The notes under the pieces are model-generated. The model made no database searches. It was not told the DNA's origin and was given only the letters and a program-made list of their open reading frames with translations. Below are positions 41,534-50,189 of a stretch of 64,000 nucleotides of DNA, in pieces. A program made the position numbers and the translations under genes. Every line of letters starts with the position of its first letter. Position 1 is the stretch's first letter. This DNA is from Candidatus Methanoperedens sp. (GTDB lineage: Archaea > Halobacteriota > Methanosarcinia > Methanosarcinales > Methanoperedenaceae): assembly GCA_026552855.1 (NCBI GenBank), contig JAPMTX010000143.1, positions 1 to 64,000 on the forward strand, written 5' to 3'.

Positions 41534-43954
41534 ATGATAGAAAACGAGATTCAGATACTGGATGATCAACCGATAAAGGATGCAAAATTTTTCAATTTTG
41601 ATGCTTATGCGGAGGCTTTATCAAGAATAATCAAGCGCGAAGAGACTAATACGCCTCTTGTTGTCGGCATATTCGGGGAATGGGGAAGTGGTAAGACAAG
41701 CCTGATGAAAACTTTAGAGCAAAACATTATAGAAAATAAAGATGGCTATCCTGCTCAAACCATCTGGTTCAATGCATGGAAATTCGACAAAGAGGATGCT
41801 ATATGGCGTGCTCTGTTAATGCGAGTTCTGGAGGAGCTTAAATCTGAAGCAAAAAAGGAGTATAATGAGGATTTAAAAAAGGTCCTTGATGACCTCCAGA
41901 CCAGCCTTTACCATGAAGTTTATCGCGAAGAACTAGGCACTTTAACCTTTGATTGGGGCAAGGCGGCAAAAGGAACATTCAAGCTTGGCATCTCAGTGCT
42001 GCCAGTTATAGGCGGTAATCTCACAAAATTAGTTGAAAAAAGTGCCAATGAGAAAGAGGCTATAAATAACATCTTAGATTCATTACAGAGAGAGAAAAAA
42101 ACCATCAATATAGAGAAAGTTCAATTCTTAGAGGAATTCCAGTCCAGGTTTGAAAAGATCATTGACGAGCATTATGTTAAAAAGAACAAAAGGGCGGTAA
42201 TATTCATTGATGACCTCGACCGCTGTATTCCAGAAAAGGCTATTGAGGTTCTTGAAGCTATTAAGCTCTTTCTGGATGCTAAGGGCTGTATCTTTATCCT
42301 GGGAATTGATAGGCGTGTAATATCTCAGGGTGTAGATATCAAATACAGGGATTTTACTATTGGAGGAGGAAAGATCCCTATCTCCGGCGATGATTACCTT
42401 GAAAAGATTATCCAGCTTAGCTTTATGCTCCCTCCCATAGCACCCAAGAAGTTAGAGGCGTTTATTAAAGGCTTGAAGGTTCCAGTAGAGTTCTATGAAC
42501 CATATCTGGGTATGATCATAAAGGGAATAGGACAAAATCCACGAAAGATAAAACGTTTCATCAATGCCATAGAATTCCAGCGCAATCTTGCCGATTTGAT
42601 TCCAGAAATTAAGGAACATGTTACTACACCAGAACTTAAAGAAAGCTTTACCGCGTTGCTGATAGAGTGGCAAATCCTGAGCAATAGCAGTAATATTGAA
42701 TACAGTGATTTCAGAAAATACGTGTCTAGAAAACCCGAACTTTTGCTTAAAATGCATGAATACCTAGGATCTGAGCAGCCTGGGGAAATTACTAAAGAAC
42801 TTAGTCCTTTTTCAAAGAACGAATCGCTTCAGGAATTAATAAATGCGTTCCCCAAAAAGGACAAACTAAAGTTAGATGGTATCGAGGAAATAATAAGACA
42901 GGTTATACATCTCAGCAGTGTAACGGAAACAAAACGAATAATAGAAACCGAAGAAGAGGGACCCTTGACACGTGAGAAAGTTGAGGAAATAATAAGGAAA
43001 GGGATGAGTTTAGAAGGGAAAGATCTAAGTGGGATTGATTTAAGAGGATTTACTTTGAAGGGAATGAATTTAAACGGGGTAATTCTAGAGAATGCAAATC
43101 TGTCTAAAACGGACCTTTCTGAAGCTAGATTGGTAGGAGCCAATCTTAGACATGCAGATCTTTCTGGTGCGACACTTCTTAAGACAGACCTCTCAAAAGC
43201 CAAGCTTTATTTTACAATTCTCAATCATGCAGACCTCTCAGAAGCAATTCTGAACAATGCAATTCTTTCAGGGACTCATCTCAATAATGCGACCCTTTAT
43301 AAAGCTGATCTCACAACGGCCTATCTGAGTGGTTCAGATTTCTCCTATGCAAAACTTTCTGGAGCTAAACTCCCTGGAGGTCTTGGCGGAAATGATTTCA
43401 CCGGAGTTGACTTCTCTGAAGTGGATCTCTCTAACACGGAACTTGGTACGAAACTCTCAGGGGCAATATTATCTGGACGAGATCTCTCTCATAAATCTTT
43501 TGAGGGAGCAGACCTCTCAAATGCAAAACTTAGAGAAGCAAACCTTTTTAATGCAAAACTTATGAGAGCAAACCTTTCTAATGCAAACTTTTCTAAAGCA
43601 ACACTAAATGATGCAGACTTTTCTGACGCAAATCTTGAACATACGAACTTCTTCGAAGCAAAACTTATTAATGCATATTTTTGCGATTCTACTCTTATTA
43701 ATGTAAAACTACTTGGTGCAGATCTATCAGATGCAAGATTAATCGAAACAAAAACGACGGGGGTAGAAGTCAATAAAGAAACAAGGGCAGCAGGTGTAAC
43801 ACTGGTTAGAGAGGAAGATAATCAAGATGAAGCCAAAATAAAGAGAGCTTTGGATGATATTAATGAAGAATTAAGGGATATAATACTCAGAGATAACGAG
43901 CGCTACCGCAATATCTATAGTGGTTCCAAGCATACTTCTGCTCCTCCTGATTAA
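41534..43954 (+). CDS. KAP-family P-loop NTPase fused to a pentapeptide-repeat domain (806 aa)
   Basis: Residues 1-480 are a KAP NTPase: Walker A GIFGEWGSGKTS (45-56), the KAP motif WFNAWKF (78-84), and Walker B AVIFIDDLDRCIPEKAIEVL (221-240). The usual membrane insert of KAP proteins is weak here (LGISVLPVIGG around 151-161). Residues about 495-740 are a long right-handed beta-helix of pentapeptide repeats (A(D/N)LS.A pattern, for example LVGANLRHADLSGATLLKTD), about 50 units. A charged tail follows. KAP proteins include F-plasmid PifA, which excludes phage T7; pentapeptide domains mimic DNA or protein surfaces. A defence or stress-signalling ATPase is plausible but unproven. Its codon use is more AT-rich than its neighbours mtnA and mfnE. 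Confidence 0.9.
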   Translation: MIENEIQILDDQPIKDAKFFNFDAYAEALSRIIKREETNTPLVVGIFGEWGSGKTSLMKTLEQNIIENKDGYPAQTIWFNAWKFDKEDAIWRALLMRVLEELKSEAKKEYNEDLKKVLDDLQTSLYHEVYREELGTLTFDWGKAAKGTFKLGISVLPVIGGNLTKLVEKSANEKEAINNILDSLQREKKTINIEKVQFLEEFQSRFEKIIDEHYVKKNKRAVIFIDDLDRCIPEKAIEVLEAIKLFLDAKGCIFILGIDRRVISQGVDIKYRDFTIGGGKIPISGDDYLEKIIQLSFMLPPIAPKKLEAFIKGLKVPVEFYEPYLGMIIKGIGQNPRKIKRFINAIEFQRNLADLIPEIKEHVTTPELKESFTALLIEWQILSNSSNIEYSDFRKYVSRKPELLLKMHEYLGSEQPGEITKELSPFSKNESLQELINAFPKKDKLKLDGIEEIIRQVIHLSSVTETKRIIETEEEGPLTREKVEEIIRKGMSLEGKDLSGIDLRGFTLKGMNLNGVILENANLSKTDLSEARLVGANLRHADLSGATLLKTDLSKAKLYFTILNHADLSEAILNNAILSGTHLNNATLYKADLTTAYLSGSDFSYAKLSGAKLPGGLGGNDFTGVDFSEVDLSNTELGTKLSGAILSGRDLSHKSFEGADLSNAKLREANLFNAKLMRANLSNANFSKATLNDADFSDANLEHTNFFEAKLINAYFCDSTLINVKLLGADLSDARLIETKTTGVEVNKETRAAGVTLVREEDNQDEAKIKRALDDINEELRDIILRDNERYRNIYSGSKHTSAPPD

Positions 43955-43960
43955 GTAAAA

Positions 43961-44557
43961 ATGATAGTCATTAAACTTGGCGGAAGCCTTATACATAGAT
44001 CAAAAGGGCTTGTAAAAGAGATTATTTATTATTCAAATACAAGCGGAGATAGAATACTGATCGTTCCAGGCGGCTCAGTCTTCGCAGATGCGGTGCGAAA
44101 AGTAAATGCCTCACAGGAAGCTGCCCACTGGATGGCTATACTGGCGATGGAGCAGTACGGCTACTACCTGGCTGACGGGACTGATATCAAACTAACTGAC
44201 GACCTGAATATTGATGCGGAAGTATCTATTCTTCTACCTTATGCTCTTATTAAGAAAAAAGACGAGCTACCCCACACCTGGGATGTCACCTCGGATACCA
44301 TCGCCGCATGGGTCGCGCATCATTCCGGCGCAAGGTTTATCAAAGCCACGGACGTGGATGGGGTGTACATTAACGGTTCACTGAAAAAAGAGGTTTCAGC
44401 CTCCGAAATTGCAGGCATGGAGACCTGCGTGGACGCTGAACTTCCCCGTTTTCTCACTGAGAACAGGATGAACTGCGAGATAATCAACGGCAACTGTCCC
44501 GGCAGGCTGACCAGTGCACTTAAGGGCATTGCAGCCGGGACTCTTATAAAGGGATAA
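43961..44557 (+). CDS. mfnE: Amino-acid-kinase family protein, probable MfnE
   Basis: 198 residues of the aspartokinase-like fold: MIVIKLGGSLIHRSKGLVKE at the start, VPGGSVFADAVRK, HTWDVTSDTIAAWVAHHSGA, and FIKATDVDGVYI. It matches the archaeal COG2054 group, which includes MfnE: phosphorylation of 5-(aminomethyl)furan-3-methyl phosphate in methanofuran synthesis. The cluster kinase, zinc-ribbon gene, EF-1beta is known from other methanogens and supports the assignment. Begins six bases after the KAP NTPase stop, so that gene was probably inserted upstream of an older cluster. Confidence 0.75.
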   Translation: MIVIKLGGSLIHRSKGLVKEIIYYSNTSGDRILIVPGGSVFADAVRKVNASQEAAHWMAILAMEQYGYYLADGTDIKLTDDLNIDAEVSILLPYALIKKKDELPHTWDVTSDTIAAWVAHHSGARFIKATDVDGVYINGSLKKEVSASEIAGMETCVDAELPRFLTENRMNCEIINGNCPGRLTSALKGIAAGTLIKG

Positions 44558-44605
44558 ATTTAATAACATTAGATTCTATGGAAGTCCCAACATTAGGAGA
44601 ATACT

Positions 44606-44776
44606 ATGGCAAGAAATGAAGCAAAAAAATGTGTATCATGCGGAGTAAATCTTATCGAGCGCGGCTACGCGCGATTCCCCTGTCCGCAGTGCGGAACAGA
44701 GCTTGGAAGATGCGTGAACTGCAGGCACCAGAGCAATCCCTATAAATGCCCCAACTGCGGGTTCCAGGGACCGTGA
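44606..44776 (+). CDS. Small zinc-ribbon protein, HVO_2753 family (56 aa)
   Basis: A 56-codon ORF with eight or more cysteines in four CxxC pairs: CVSCG, CPQCG, CVNC and CPNCG, a double zinc ribbon. It matches the small archaeal zinc-finger proteins known as HVO_2753 family, reported as nucleic-acid-binding. A GGAGAA precedes the ATG by six bases. It lies between mfnE and EF-1beta, ending five bases before the latter, which is a conserved arrangement in archaea. Confidence 0.85.
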   Translation: MARNEAKKCVSCGVNLIERGYARFPCPQCGTELGRCVNCRHQSNPYKCPNCGFQGP

Positions 44777-44781
44777 GAACA

Positions 44782-45048
44782 ATGGGTGAAGTAGCCGCCA
44801 AAATAAAAATAATGCCGTCCGGCATGGATATCGATCTGAACCGGCTCAAAGAAGATATCAAAAAAGCAATACCGCCGGGGGCACGGCTGCACGGTTTCTC
44901 GGAAGAACCTGTGGCTTTCGGTCTAAAAGCCCTTATAGCCATTGTGAAAGTAGGCGACATCGAAGGCGGGACAGAGAAGGTCGAAGAAGCGTTCGGTAAA
45001 GTAAAGGGTGTTGAGAGCGTATCAGTAGTGGAATTAGGCAGGATGTAG
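44782..45048 (+). CDS. ef1b: Elongation factor 1-beta (aEF-1B)
   Basis: 88 residues from the ATG at 44782 ([20 protein letters not shown]); the longer frame from 44746 overlaps the zinc-ribbon gene and is not used. The guanine-exchange factor for EF-1alpha. Conserved segments: [11 protein letters not shown] at the start, [20 protein letters not shown], and [13 protein letters not shown] at the end. Typical archaeal length (about 90 aa). It is followed after 35 bases by tRNA-Ala. Confidence 0.93.
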   Translation: MGEVAAKIKIMPSGMDIDLNRLKEDIKKAIPPGARLHGFSEEPVAFGLKALIAIVKVGDIEGGTEKVEEAFGKVKGVESVSVVELGRM

Positions 45049-45083
45049 AAAGTATTATCTCCTGCGTAACTATTATTTTTACC

Positions 45084-45155
45084 GGGCCTGTAGATCAGGG
45101 GTAGATCGTTGCGTTCGCAACGCAAAGGCCGCGGGTTCGAATCCCGCCGGGTCCA
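45084..45155 (+). tRNA. tRNA-Ala (CGC)
   Basis: Acceptor GGGCCTG/CGGGTCC with two G-T pairs, D-arm GATC...GATC, anticodon stem TTGCG/CGCAA around TTCGCAA (anticodon CGC), T-loop TTCGAAT, discriminator A. No intron. The start is 18 bases upstream of the glycosyltransferase gene's ATG at 45174. Confidence 0.93.
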
Positions 45156-45173
45156 TACATCACCAGATAAAAA

Positions 45174-45935
45174 ATGCAACTAAAAAAGATGGCTCCAGAA
45201 CTCTCAGTTATAGTTCCTGTCCTTAACGAAGCCAGATACCTTGAGGCAACGCTTGGCTCGATTACGAACCAGAACACGAACGTGCCTTACGAGGTGATAG
45301 TATCAGATAACGGCAGCACCGACGGGAGCCTTGATATTGCGAAGAAATTTGCAGACAGAGTGGTCCAGTGCGAGGAGCGCGGGATAGGACCGGCAAGGCA
45401 TTTCGGGGCAGTGAATGCGGACGAGAACAGCAAATTCCTCGTGTTCATCGATGCGGATACCATTGTCCCGGGTTATTACCTCGCTTATTCGTACGAGATG
45501 TTCAAGATAAAGCCAGATCTCATTGCGTTCTCTACAGGCTTCCGGTTCTCAGAGCGGTCAGAGCAGATCAGGCTTGCCGAGAGCGTTGCTAATAAATATT
45601 TCGTAATGCGCGATAAATTGCGTTCAGCCACGCTCCCAGGTTTTAACACAGTCGTCAGGCGCGAGGCATATTTTACGTGCGGCGGCTACCAGAACGTCCT
45701 GCTTGAGGACGTTGATTTCAGCAGGAGGGTAGACAGGCTCGGCACGGTGAGGTTCTTCCCTCACGTAAAGGTGATGAACTCATCACGGCGCCTGGAAGCT
45801 ATGGGGCTTCTCGGAACGCTGTATTATTACGCGCAGATGGATCTGGGATGGGAACTCAATTCCACATGGGTAGATAAGCTCACAAAGAAGCTGGGGATTG
45901 CGGATCTGAGAGAGTACATCGGTATCCGCAGATGA
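45174..45935 (+). CDS. Family 2 glycosyltransferase
   Basis: 253 residues. GT2 features: LSVIVPVLNEARYLEATLGS, EVIVSDNGSTDGSLDIAKKF, VFIDADTIVPGYYL (the DxD motif as DAD), and GFNTVVRREAYFTCGGYQ with LLEDVDF (the acidic ED motif). No membrane helix, so it acts on the cytoplasmic side, perhaps on lipid-linked sugars. M6 at 45189 is a possible second start. The first codons overlap the region right after tRNA-Ala. Substrate unknown. Confidence 0.9.
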   Translation: MQLKKMAPELSVIVPVLNEARYLEATLGSITNQNTNVPYEVIVSDNGSTDGSLDIAKKFADRVVQCEERGIGPARHFGAVNADENSKFLVFIDADTIVPGYYLAYSYEMFKIKPDLIAFSTGFRFSERSEQIRLAESVANKYFVMRDKLRSATLPGFNTVVRREAYFTCGGYQNVLLEDVDFSRRVDRLGTVRFFPHVKVMNSSRRLEAMGLLGTLYYYAQMDLGWELNSTWVDKLTKKLGIADLREYIGIRR

Positions 45936-46128
45936 GCCTCAGAGCGATTACCTGAGAGTTTCCCCTGCTACCCGATTCCCATTGATTTTTCGACAGTACG
46001 AATTGATCATTATCATATATCTGCGTACATTGCAAAATTAACTATAACTAAGATTTATATATTAATAACTGCAGTTAAATATGAATGGGTACAACCTCTA
46101 AAAAGGAGGGACAATACAGGTGAATAAA

Positions 46129-46224
46129 ATGAATCAGGAAGAAAGTAAGAATTTGATTAAAGGTGACTTCAAGAGCTTTTTGAATCCTAAGATATTCTCT
46201 AGGTCCCCGGTATTTAACCTTTAG
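46129..46224 (+). pseudogene. Possible truncated gene start, or micro-protein (31 aa)
   Basis: A short ORF MNKMNQEESKNLIKGDFKSF from GTG 46120 or ATG 46129, ending in a TAG at 46222-46224. It has a strong ribosome-binding site (AAGGAGGG) but only 31 to 34 codons. The AT-rich upstream DNA includes TTTATATATT (46051-46060), a good TATA box. The promoter, leader and start look real, but the product ends soon; the frame may belong to a gene that lost its remainder. Confidence 0.35.
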
Positions 46225-46300
46225 AAAACCTATATCATCAAGAGAAGAGCTCAATTAAGAACCTGGAAAAGAAAATATACTCTACCTGGAGCAAACTTAA

Positions 46301-46702
46301 ATGACAAAATTCCATGCCCACATAGTCTCACGCGGACGCGCAGGAGGAGAGGCGCTTGTAACCTCCCAGCCCGTATCGTTCCTGGGCAGCGTGGATCCGA
46401 GAACAGGCATAGTTGTTGAAAAAGAGCACGAACTTGCAGGAAAGAGCATAACAGGAAAGGTACTTGTATTCCCTGGCGGAAAGGGTTCAACCGTAGGTTC
46501 TTATGTTATCTACCAGCTCAAAAAGAACGGCACAGCGCCCGCAGCCATGATAAACATTAAAGCTGAGCCAATAGTGGCGGTCGGAGCCATAATCTCAGAT
46601 ATTCCGCTCGTAGACAGGATGGAGAAAGACCCCACTGCGGCGATAAGAACAGGGGATAAGGTTTTAGTGGATGCGATTGTAGGAAGTGTGGAGATTTTAT
46701 GA
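46301..46702 (+). CDS. Phosphomevalonate dehydratase small subunit (aconitase-X swivel domain)
   Basis: 133 residues, the DUF126 swivel domain: HAHIVSRGRAGGEALVTSQP, SFLGSVDPRTGIVVEK, HELAGKSITGKVLVFPGGKG, STVGSYVIYQLKKNGTAP. With a large subunit it forms the Fe-S phosphomevalonate dehydratase of the archaeal mevalonate pathway, which supplies isoprenoid lipids. The large-subunit gene is not adjacent, although both are often fused or neighbouring. The stop overlaps the next ATG by four bases. Confidence 0.9.
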   Translation: MTKFHAHIVSRGRAGGEALVTSQPVSFLGSVDPRTGIVVEKEHELAGKSITGKVLVFPGGKGSTVGSYVIYQLKKNGTAPAAMINIKAEPIVAVGAIISDIPLVDRMEKDPTAAIRTGDKVLVDAIVGSVEIL

Positions 46703-46917
46703 ACGGTGAGAAAGGATTTATGGAAATAAAGATGAGCTCTGGCTGGTTTATGACCATCTCGCTCCAGAAGAGCGACAGGTTTGAGGAAGAGAAAGAGTAC
46801 GTGGAGATAGCTAAAGAGAGAAGCGGGCAGAAGCGCGGACGGTTCAACCTCAACCCCAAGTACGTGAGGGCTCTGGGAGAGGCGCTCATGAAATTTGCGG
46901 ATGAGAACGGGCTTTAA
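46699..46917 (+). CDS. Small hypothetical protein coupled to the dehydratase subunit gene
   Basis: 72 residues. The ATG overlaps the preceding stop (ATGA), which argues for translational coupling. Sequence MNGEKGFMEIKMSSGWFMTI, then SLQKSDRFEEEKEYVEIAKE and a basic middle (RSGQKRGRFNLNPKYVRAL); ends with the helix GEALMKFADENG. No known domain. An unusual operon position for an isoprenoid enzyme; a regulatory or assembly partner is possible. Confidence 0.55.
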   Translation: MNGEKGFMEIKMSSGWFMTISLQKSDRFEEEKEYVEIAKERSGQKRGRFNLNPKYVRALGEALMKFADENGL

Positions 46918-46956
46918 CCGCAAATAATATTATTTTTGAAAAATATCATAAGAGTA

Positions 46957-47166
46957 ATGAGAGAGCTGCCAGAAATTATTACATATTTTTTTATCGGTGT
47001 ACTTATAGGACAAATAAAATTATTCGATTTTATGTTTCCTTCAATATCGGTTTCTATTGTTTATTTTGTTCTCCTCTCTATAGTTCTCATACCCAGGCTT
47101 GGAGAAAAAGGAGTTTATCTAATACTGGGTTTCTACATATCAAATTTATACAGCAGGTTTTTTTAG
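46957..47166 (+). CDS. Small two-helix membrane protein
   Basis: 69 residues from the ATG at 46957; a TTG at 46936 would add seven residues. Two hydrophobic segments (EIITYFFIGVLIGQIKLFDF and VYFVLLSIVLIPRLGEKGVY) with a short loop, then FYISNLYSRFF. No family. A good ribosome-binding site is not seen, so expression is uncertain. It lies 39 bases after the previous gene. Ends 37 bases before the convergent infB gene. Confidence 0.45.
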   Translation: MRELPEIITYFFIGVLIGQIKLFDFMFPSISVSIVYFVLLSIVLIPRLGEKGVYLILGFYISNLYSRFF

Positions 47167-47203
47167 CCGCATCTCTGCAGTAAAGGGCTAAAAACTTTAT
47201 AAT

Positions 47204-48973
47204 TTACTTTCCCCAGAACGGGTTCCCTCTCCTCTTTATCTCCATGAAAGCCATGAGCGCCTCCTTATCCGCAATAGGCATTGATTCGAAAAGCTCCTGT
47301 TCCGCTATCTTGGCATGCTTCTCTGGCACGTCTATGTAGAGGATATCCCCTTCCTTTATCTGCCTTCCCACGATAGGTCCGTCGATCGCCACAGCCACTT
47401 CCTTTCCGGTTGCTGCCTCGCTCAGGTTCTCGCTGTGCTCCTGGATGCCCTTTATCTTCCCCACGACCGCCCCGTCCTCCCGCATCACGTCCAGGTTTGT
47501 CTTAATGACGCCGCCCATCACGCGCACGCCCACGACTGCGGGCTTGCTCTGCCTGAACGTGCAGTCGGGCAGTATCTGGAACCTGGCTGGCTTGATAATT
47601 GTCTCATAGCGCCTCTTCTCGATAAGCTGCTTCTGTTCAGTTACCCATTTCTTGTAATCCTCGATAAGCTGGTAGATGACATCGTTTATGAACACCTTGA
47701 TGTTTGAGCCCGCAAGCTCTTCTTTTGCGTCGGGAAGGACATCCACATCGAATCCCACGATAACCGACAGCAGCGGGTCTTTTATGGTCTTTACTTCAGC
47801 CACGTCCCGCTTTGTAATATCGCCAATATCAGCCCTGCGTATCTGTATGTTCTCTTTCTTAAGCTCGTTCACAAGAGCCTCAAGTGAGCCGAGGGTATCT
47901 GCTTTGATCAATATCCCGTTTGATTCGGTTTCGATCCTTACAGCATCCACTTCTGATTTTATCTGGGCAGCCACTTCGCTGATGTTATTCTGCGCCACCC
48001 GTATCTGTGAGCCCGCAAGCGCGCCTTCAAGACCCGGAGCCGCGATCTTGATACCCGACGCAGCCACCACTTTCTTTACCTGCATGAACTTCTCCTCTGC
48101 GCGCATCTCGGAGAGCGGGCGCGGTTTCAGGAGAGCCCGTATTTTTGTAACGATAGGATTTCCCAGGCTCCCCACAACTATAGTATCCCCGACGTTCAGC
48201 TCCCCCTCGTACAGGATCACATCCAGCGTGGTGCCAAGACCGACCTCTTCCTTCACCTCAAGAACTGTGCCTACGCCGGGTCCGACTGCCCTGTACTCAA
48301 GGTCTTTTTCAAGGAACCTCTGCGCAAGTCCCATCAATATCATTAGAAGGTCGGGTATCCCTTCACCCGTTTTCGCACTGAGCGGTACCACGCCTATATT
48401 GCGCTGGAAATCGCGTACCCTGTCGTACCTGTCAGAGCTGAACCCAAGTTCGTAGAGCTTTCCTATGAGAATGTATATTTTATTGTCCAGCGCGGTTTTC
48501 ACATGCTCAGCCTGTTTCGGGTACGATAGTATGAACGGCTGCCCGGGCTGTGGGTTCCAGCCTGAGAGCCGGTCTATCTTGTTAGCAGCAACTACGAACG
48601 GCGTCTTGAACCTCTTAAGTATCTCAATGGCTTCAAGGGTCTGGGGCTGGAATCCCTCGTTTATATCGATCACAACAATGGCAAGGTCTGCCAGTGCACC
48701 GCCTCTTGCCCGGAGCGTGGTAAACGCCCTGTGACCCGGCGTATCGATGAAAAGCAGCCCGGGTACGTTCGTCTCTCCCCTGAAAATTGGTCCGCATACC
48801 CGCCTTATCACATCGAGGGGCACCTCTGTCGCGCCGATATGCTGCGTTATCAGACCAGCCTCACGCTCGGCTATAGTAGTACCCCTGATCCTGTCAAGAA
48901 GCGAGGTCTTGCCGTGATCGACGTGCCCCATGACGCATACTATGGGCGTGCGCAGATTTTGTGCCATAATCAT
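47204..48973 (-). CDS. infB: Translation initiation factor aIF5B
   Basis: 589 residues. GTPase motifs G1 VMGHVDHGKTS, G3 DTPGHRAF, G4 NKID, followed by the barrel and helix domains of aIF5B (LSAKTGEGIPDLLMILMGLA; GVGTVLEVKEEVGLGTTLDV; GFDVDVLPDAKEELAGSNIK; ILPDCTFRQSKPAVVGVRVM). It joins ribosomal subunits at initiation. It lacks the bacterial IF2 N-terminal extension, as expected for archaea. Last gene of the minus-strand operon L7Ae, S28e, ndk, infB. Confidence 0.97.
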   Translation of the reverse strand: MIMAQNLRTPIVCVMGHVDHGKTSLLDRIRGTTIAEREAGLITQHIGATEVPLDVIRRVCGPIFRGETNVPGLLFIDTPGHRAFTTLRARGGALADLAIVVIDINEGFQPQTLEAIEILKRFKTPFVVAANKIDRLSGWNPQPGQPFILSYPKQAEHVKTALDNKIYILIGKLYELGFSSDRYDRVRDFQRNIGVVPLSAKTGEGIPDLLMILMGLAQRFLEKDLEYRAVGPGVGTVLEVKEEVGLGTTLDVILYEGELNVGDTIVVGSLGNPIVTKIRALLKPRPLSEMRAEEKFMQVKKVVAASGIKIAAPGLEGALAGSQIRVAQNNISEVAAQIKSEVDAVRIETESNGILIKADTLGSLEALVNELKKENIQIRRADIGDITKRDVAEVKTIKDPLLSVIVGFDVDVLPDAKEELAGSNIKVFINDVIYQLIEDYKKWVTEQKQLIEKRRYETIIKPARFQILPDCTFRQSKPAVVGVRVMGGVIKTNLDVMREDGAVVGKIKGIQEHSENLSEAATGKEVAVAIDGPIVGRQIKEGDILYIDVPEKHAKIAEQELFESMPIADKEALMAFMEIKRRGNPFWGK

Positions 48974-49039
48974 TAGATTATTACTGAAAGTATATAAGTT
49001 CTCAAGATGCGCTGCTATCTGGCAAAGCGTTTTTCAGGA

Positions 49040-49489
49040 TTACTCGTATACCCAGGTCTCGTCTATCCGCGAGTACCCTGTCATCTCGGATTCCCTGAAA
49101 TGTATGGCTATCTCTCTCTCTGCTGATTCGGGCGAATCGCTGGCATGCACCACGTTGCGCCCGGTATCAAGAGCAAAATCACTACGTATGCTTCCAGTTG
49201 CTGCGTTCACGGGATTCGTGGCGCCGTTTATCGCACGCATCACCACGACCGCGTTTTTGCCCTCCACTACCATTGAGACCGAGGGTCCTGATGTTATAAA
49301 ATCGATAAGCGAGTTAAAAAAAGGTTTCTGGGCATGTTCAGCGTAGTGTTTCTTTGCCATTTCCTTAGTGATAGTGTTCATGCGCAGAGCAATGATCTTA
49401 AGCCCGCGCCGCTCGATCCTGTGGATCACTTCGCCTACAAGCCCGCGCTGCACGCCGTCGGGTTTGACCATAACATACGTGCGCTCCAT
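49040..49489 (-). CDS. ndk: Nucleoside diphosphate kinase
   Basis: 149 residues. The active site reads [20 protein letters not shown] with the catalytic His, and the N-terminus [20 protein letters not shown] and [20 protein letters not shown] are invariant family segments. It equilibrates NTP and NDP pools. In methanogens this gene usually follows S28e and L24e and precedes infB. Here L24e is absent and S28e is only 16 bases upstream. Confidence 0.97.
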   Translation of the reverse strand: MERTYVMVKPDGVQRGLVGEVIHRIERRGLKIIALRMNTITKEMAKKHYAEHAQKPFFNSLIDFITSGPSVSMVVEGKNAVVVMRAINGATNPVNAATGSIRSDFALDTGRNVVHASDSPESAEREIAIHFRESEMTGYSRIDETWVYE

Positions 49490-49505
49490 GGCATCACCTT
49501 AGACT

Positions 49506-49721
49506 TCACCTTGACATTAGTTTCTTTGCTTCCCTGGATGTCTCAAGCAGCATCAGGATATCGCCGTTCTTGATTGGTCCGATCACGTTGCGGGTTATGA
49601 TCCTGCCTTTATCCCTGCCTTCAAGTATCCTGCACTGTACCTGCATGGCTTCCCCATGCATCCCTGTCTTGCCGATCACTTCGATAACTTCGGCAGGAAA
49701 CCCATTCTCTTCATCTGCCAT
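49506..49721 (-). CDS. rps28e: 30S ribosomal protein S28e
   Basis: 71 residues, exactly the family size. Conserved segments [20 protein letters not shown] and [20 protein letters not shown], ending [11 protein letters not shown]. Between L7Ae (4 bases upstream) and ndk (16 bases downstream) in one operon. Confidence 0.96.
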   Translation of the reverse strand: MADEENGFPAEVIEVIGKTGMHGEAMQVQCRILEGRDKGRIITRNVIGPIKNGDILMLLETSREAKKLMSR

Positions 49722-49725
49722 ACTC

Positions 49726-50094
49726 TCACTTCTTCAGTGCCTGGACTTTCTGCGCAACTTCTTCTACCAGTTCCTTGCCCTTTCCAGGTTCTACTATCGC
49801 CGCTGCGCCGCTTCCGACGCTCAACCCGGCTGCTGCGCCAAGCTCCACCTGTTTTTTGACAAAGATATAAGGCGTGTTCTTTTCATCGCACAGAGCAGGC
49901 ATGTGAGCCACTATCTCAGGCGGATTAACGTCCTCGCCTATTATTACAAGCTTTGCGATTCCTCGCTCGATTGCTTTTGTAGTCTCGTTCGTTCCTTTTC
50001 TAATCTTTCCTGTATCCCGAGCCATCTCTAAAGCTTCCAGGGCTTTATTGGATAAATCTGCGGGAACTTCAAATTTAATGTATGTTTGTGCCAT
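49726..50094 (-). CDS. rpl7ae: 50S ribosomal protein L7Ae
   Basis: 122 residues. Binds kink-turns in 23S rRNA, box C/D and H/ACA RNAs and archaeal RNase P. Conserved core: [60 protein letters not shown]. First gene of the operon. Four bases separate its stop from the S28e start. Confidence 0.97.
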   Translation of the reverse strand: MAQTYIKFEVPADLSNKALEALEMARDTGKIRKGTNETTKAIERGIAKLVIIGEDVNPPEIVAHMPALCDEKNTPYIFVKKQVELGAAAGLSVGSGAAAIVEPGKGKELVEEVAQKVQALKK

Positions 50095-50189
50095 ATCAAT
50101 TACTTCCTTCAGGATTTATTATCCTTCATCATTCACTTGATTAAAAGTATCGGCGTTCTTTATAGCATGAAGTGGTATATATTTTGCGC

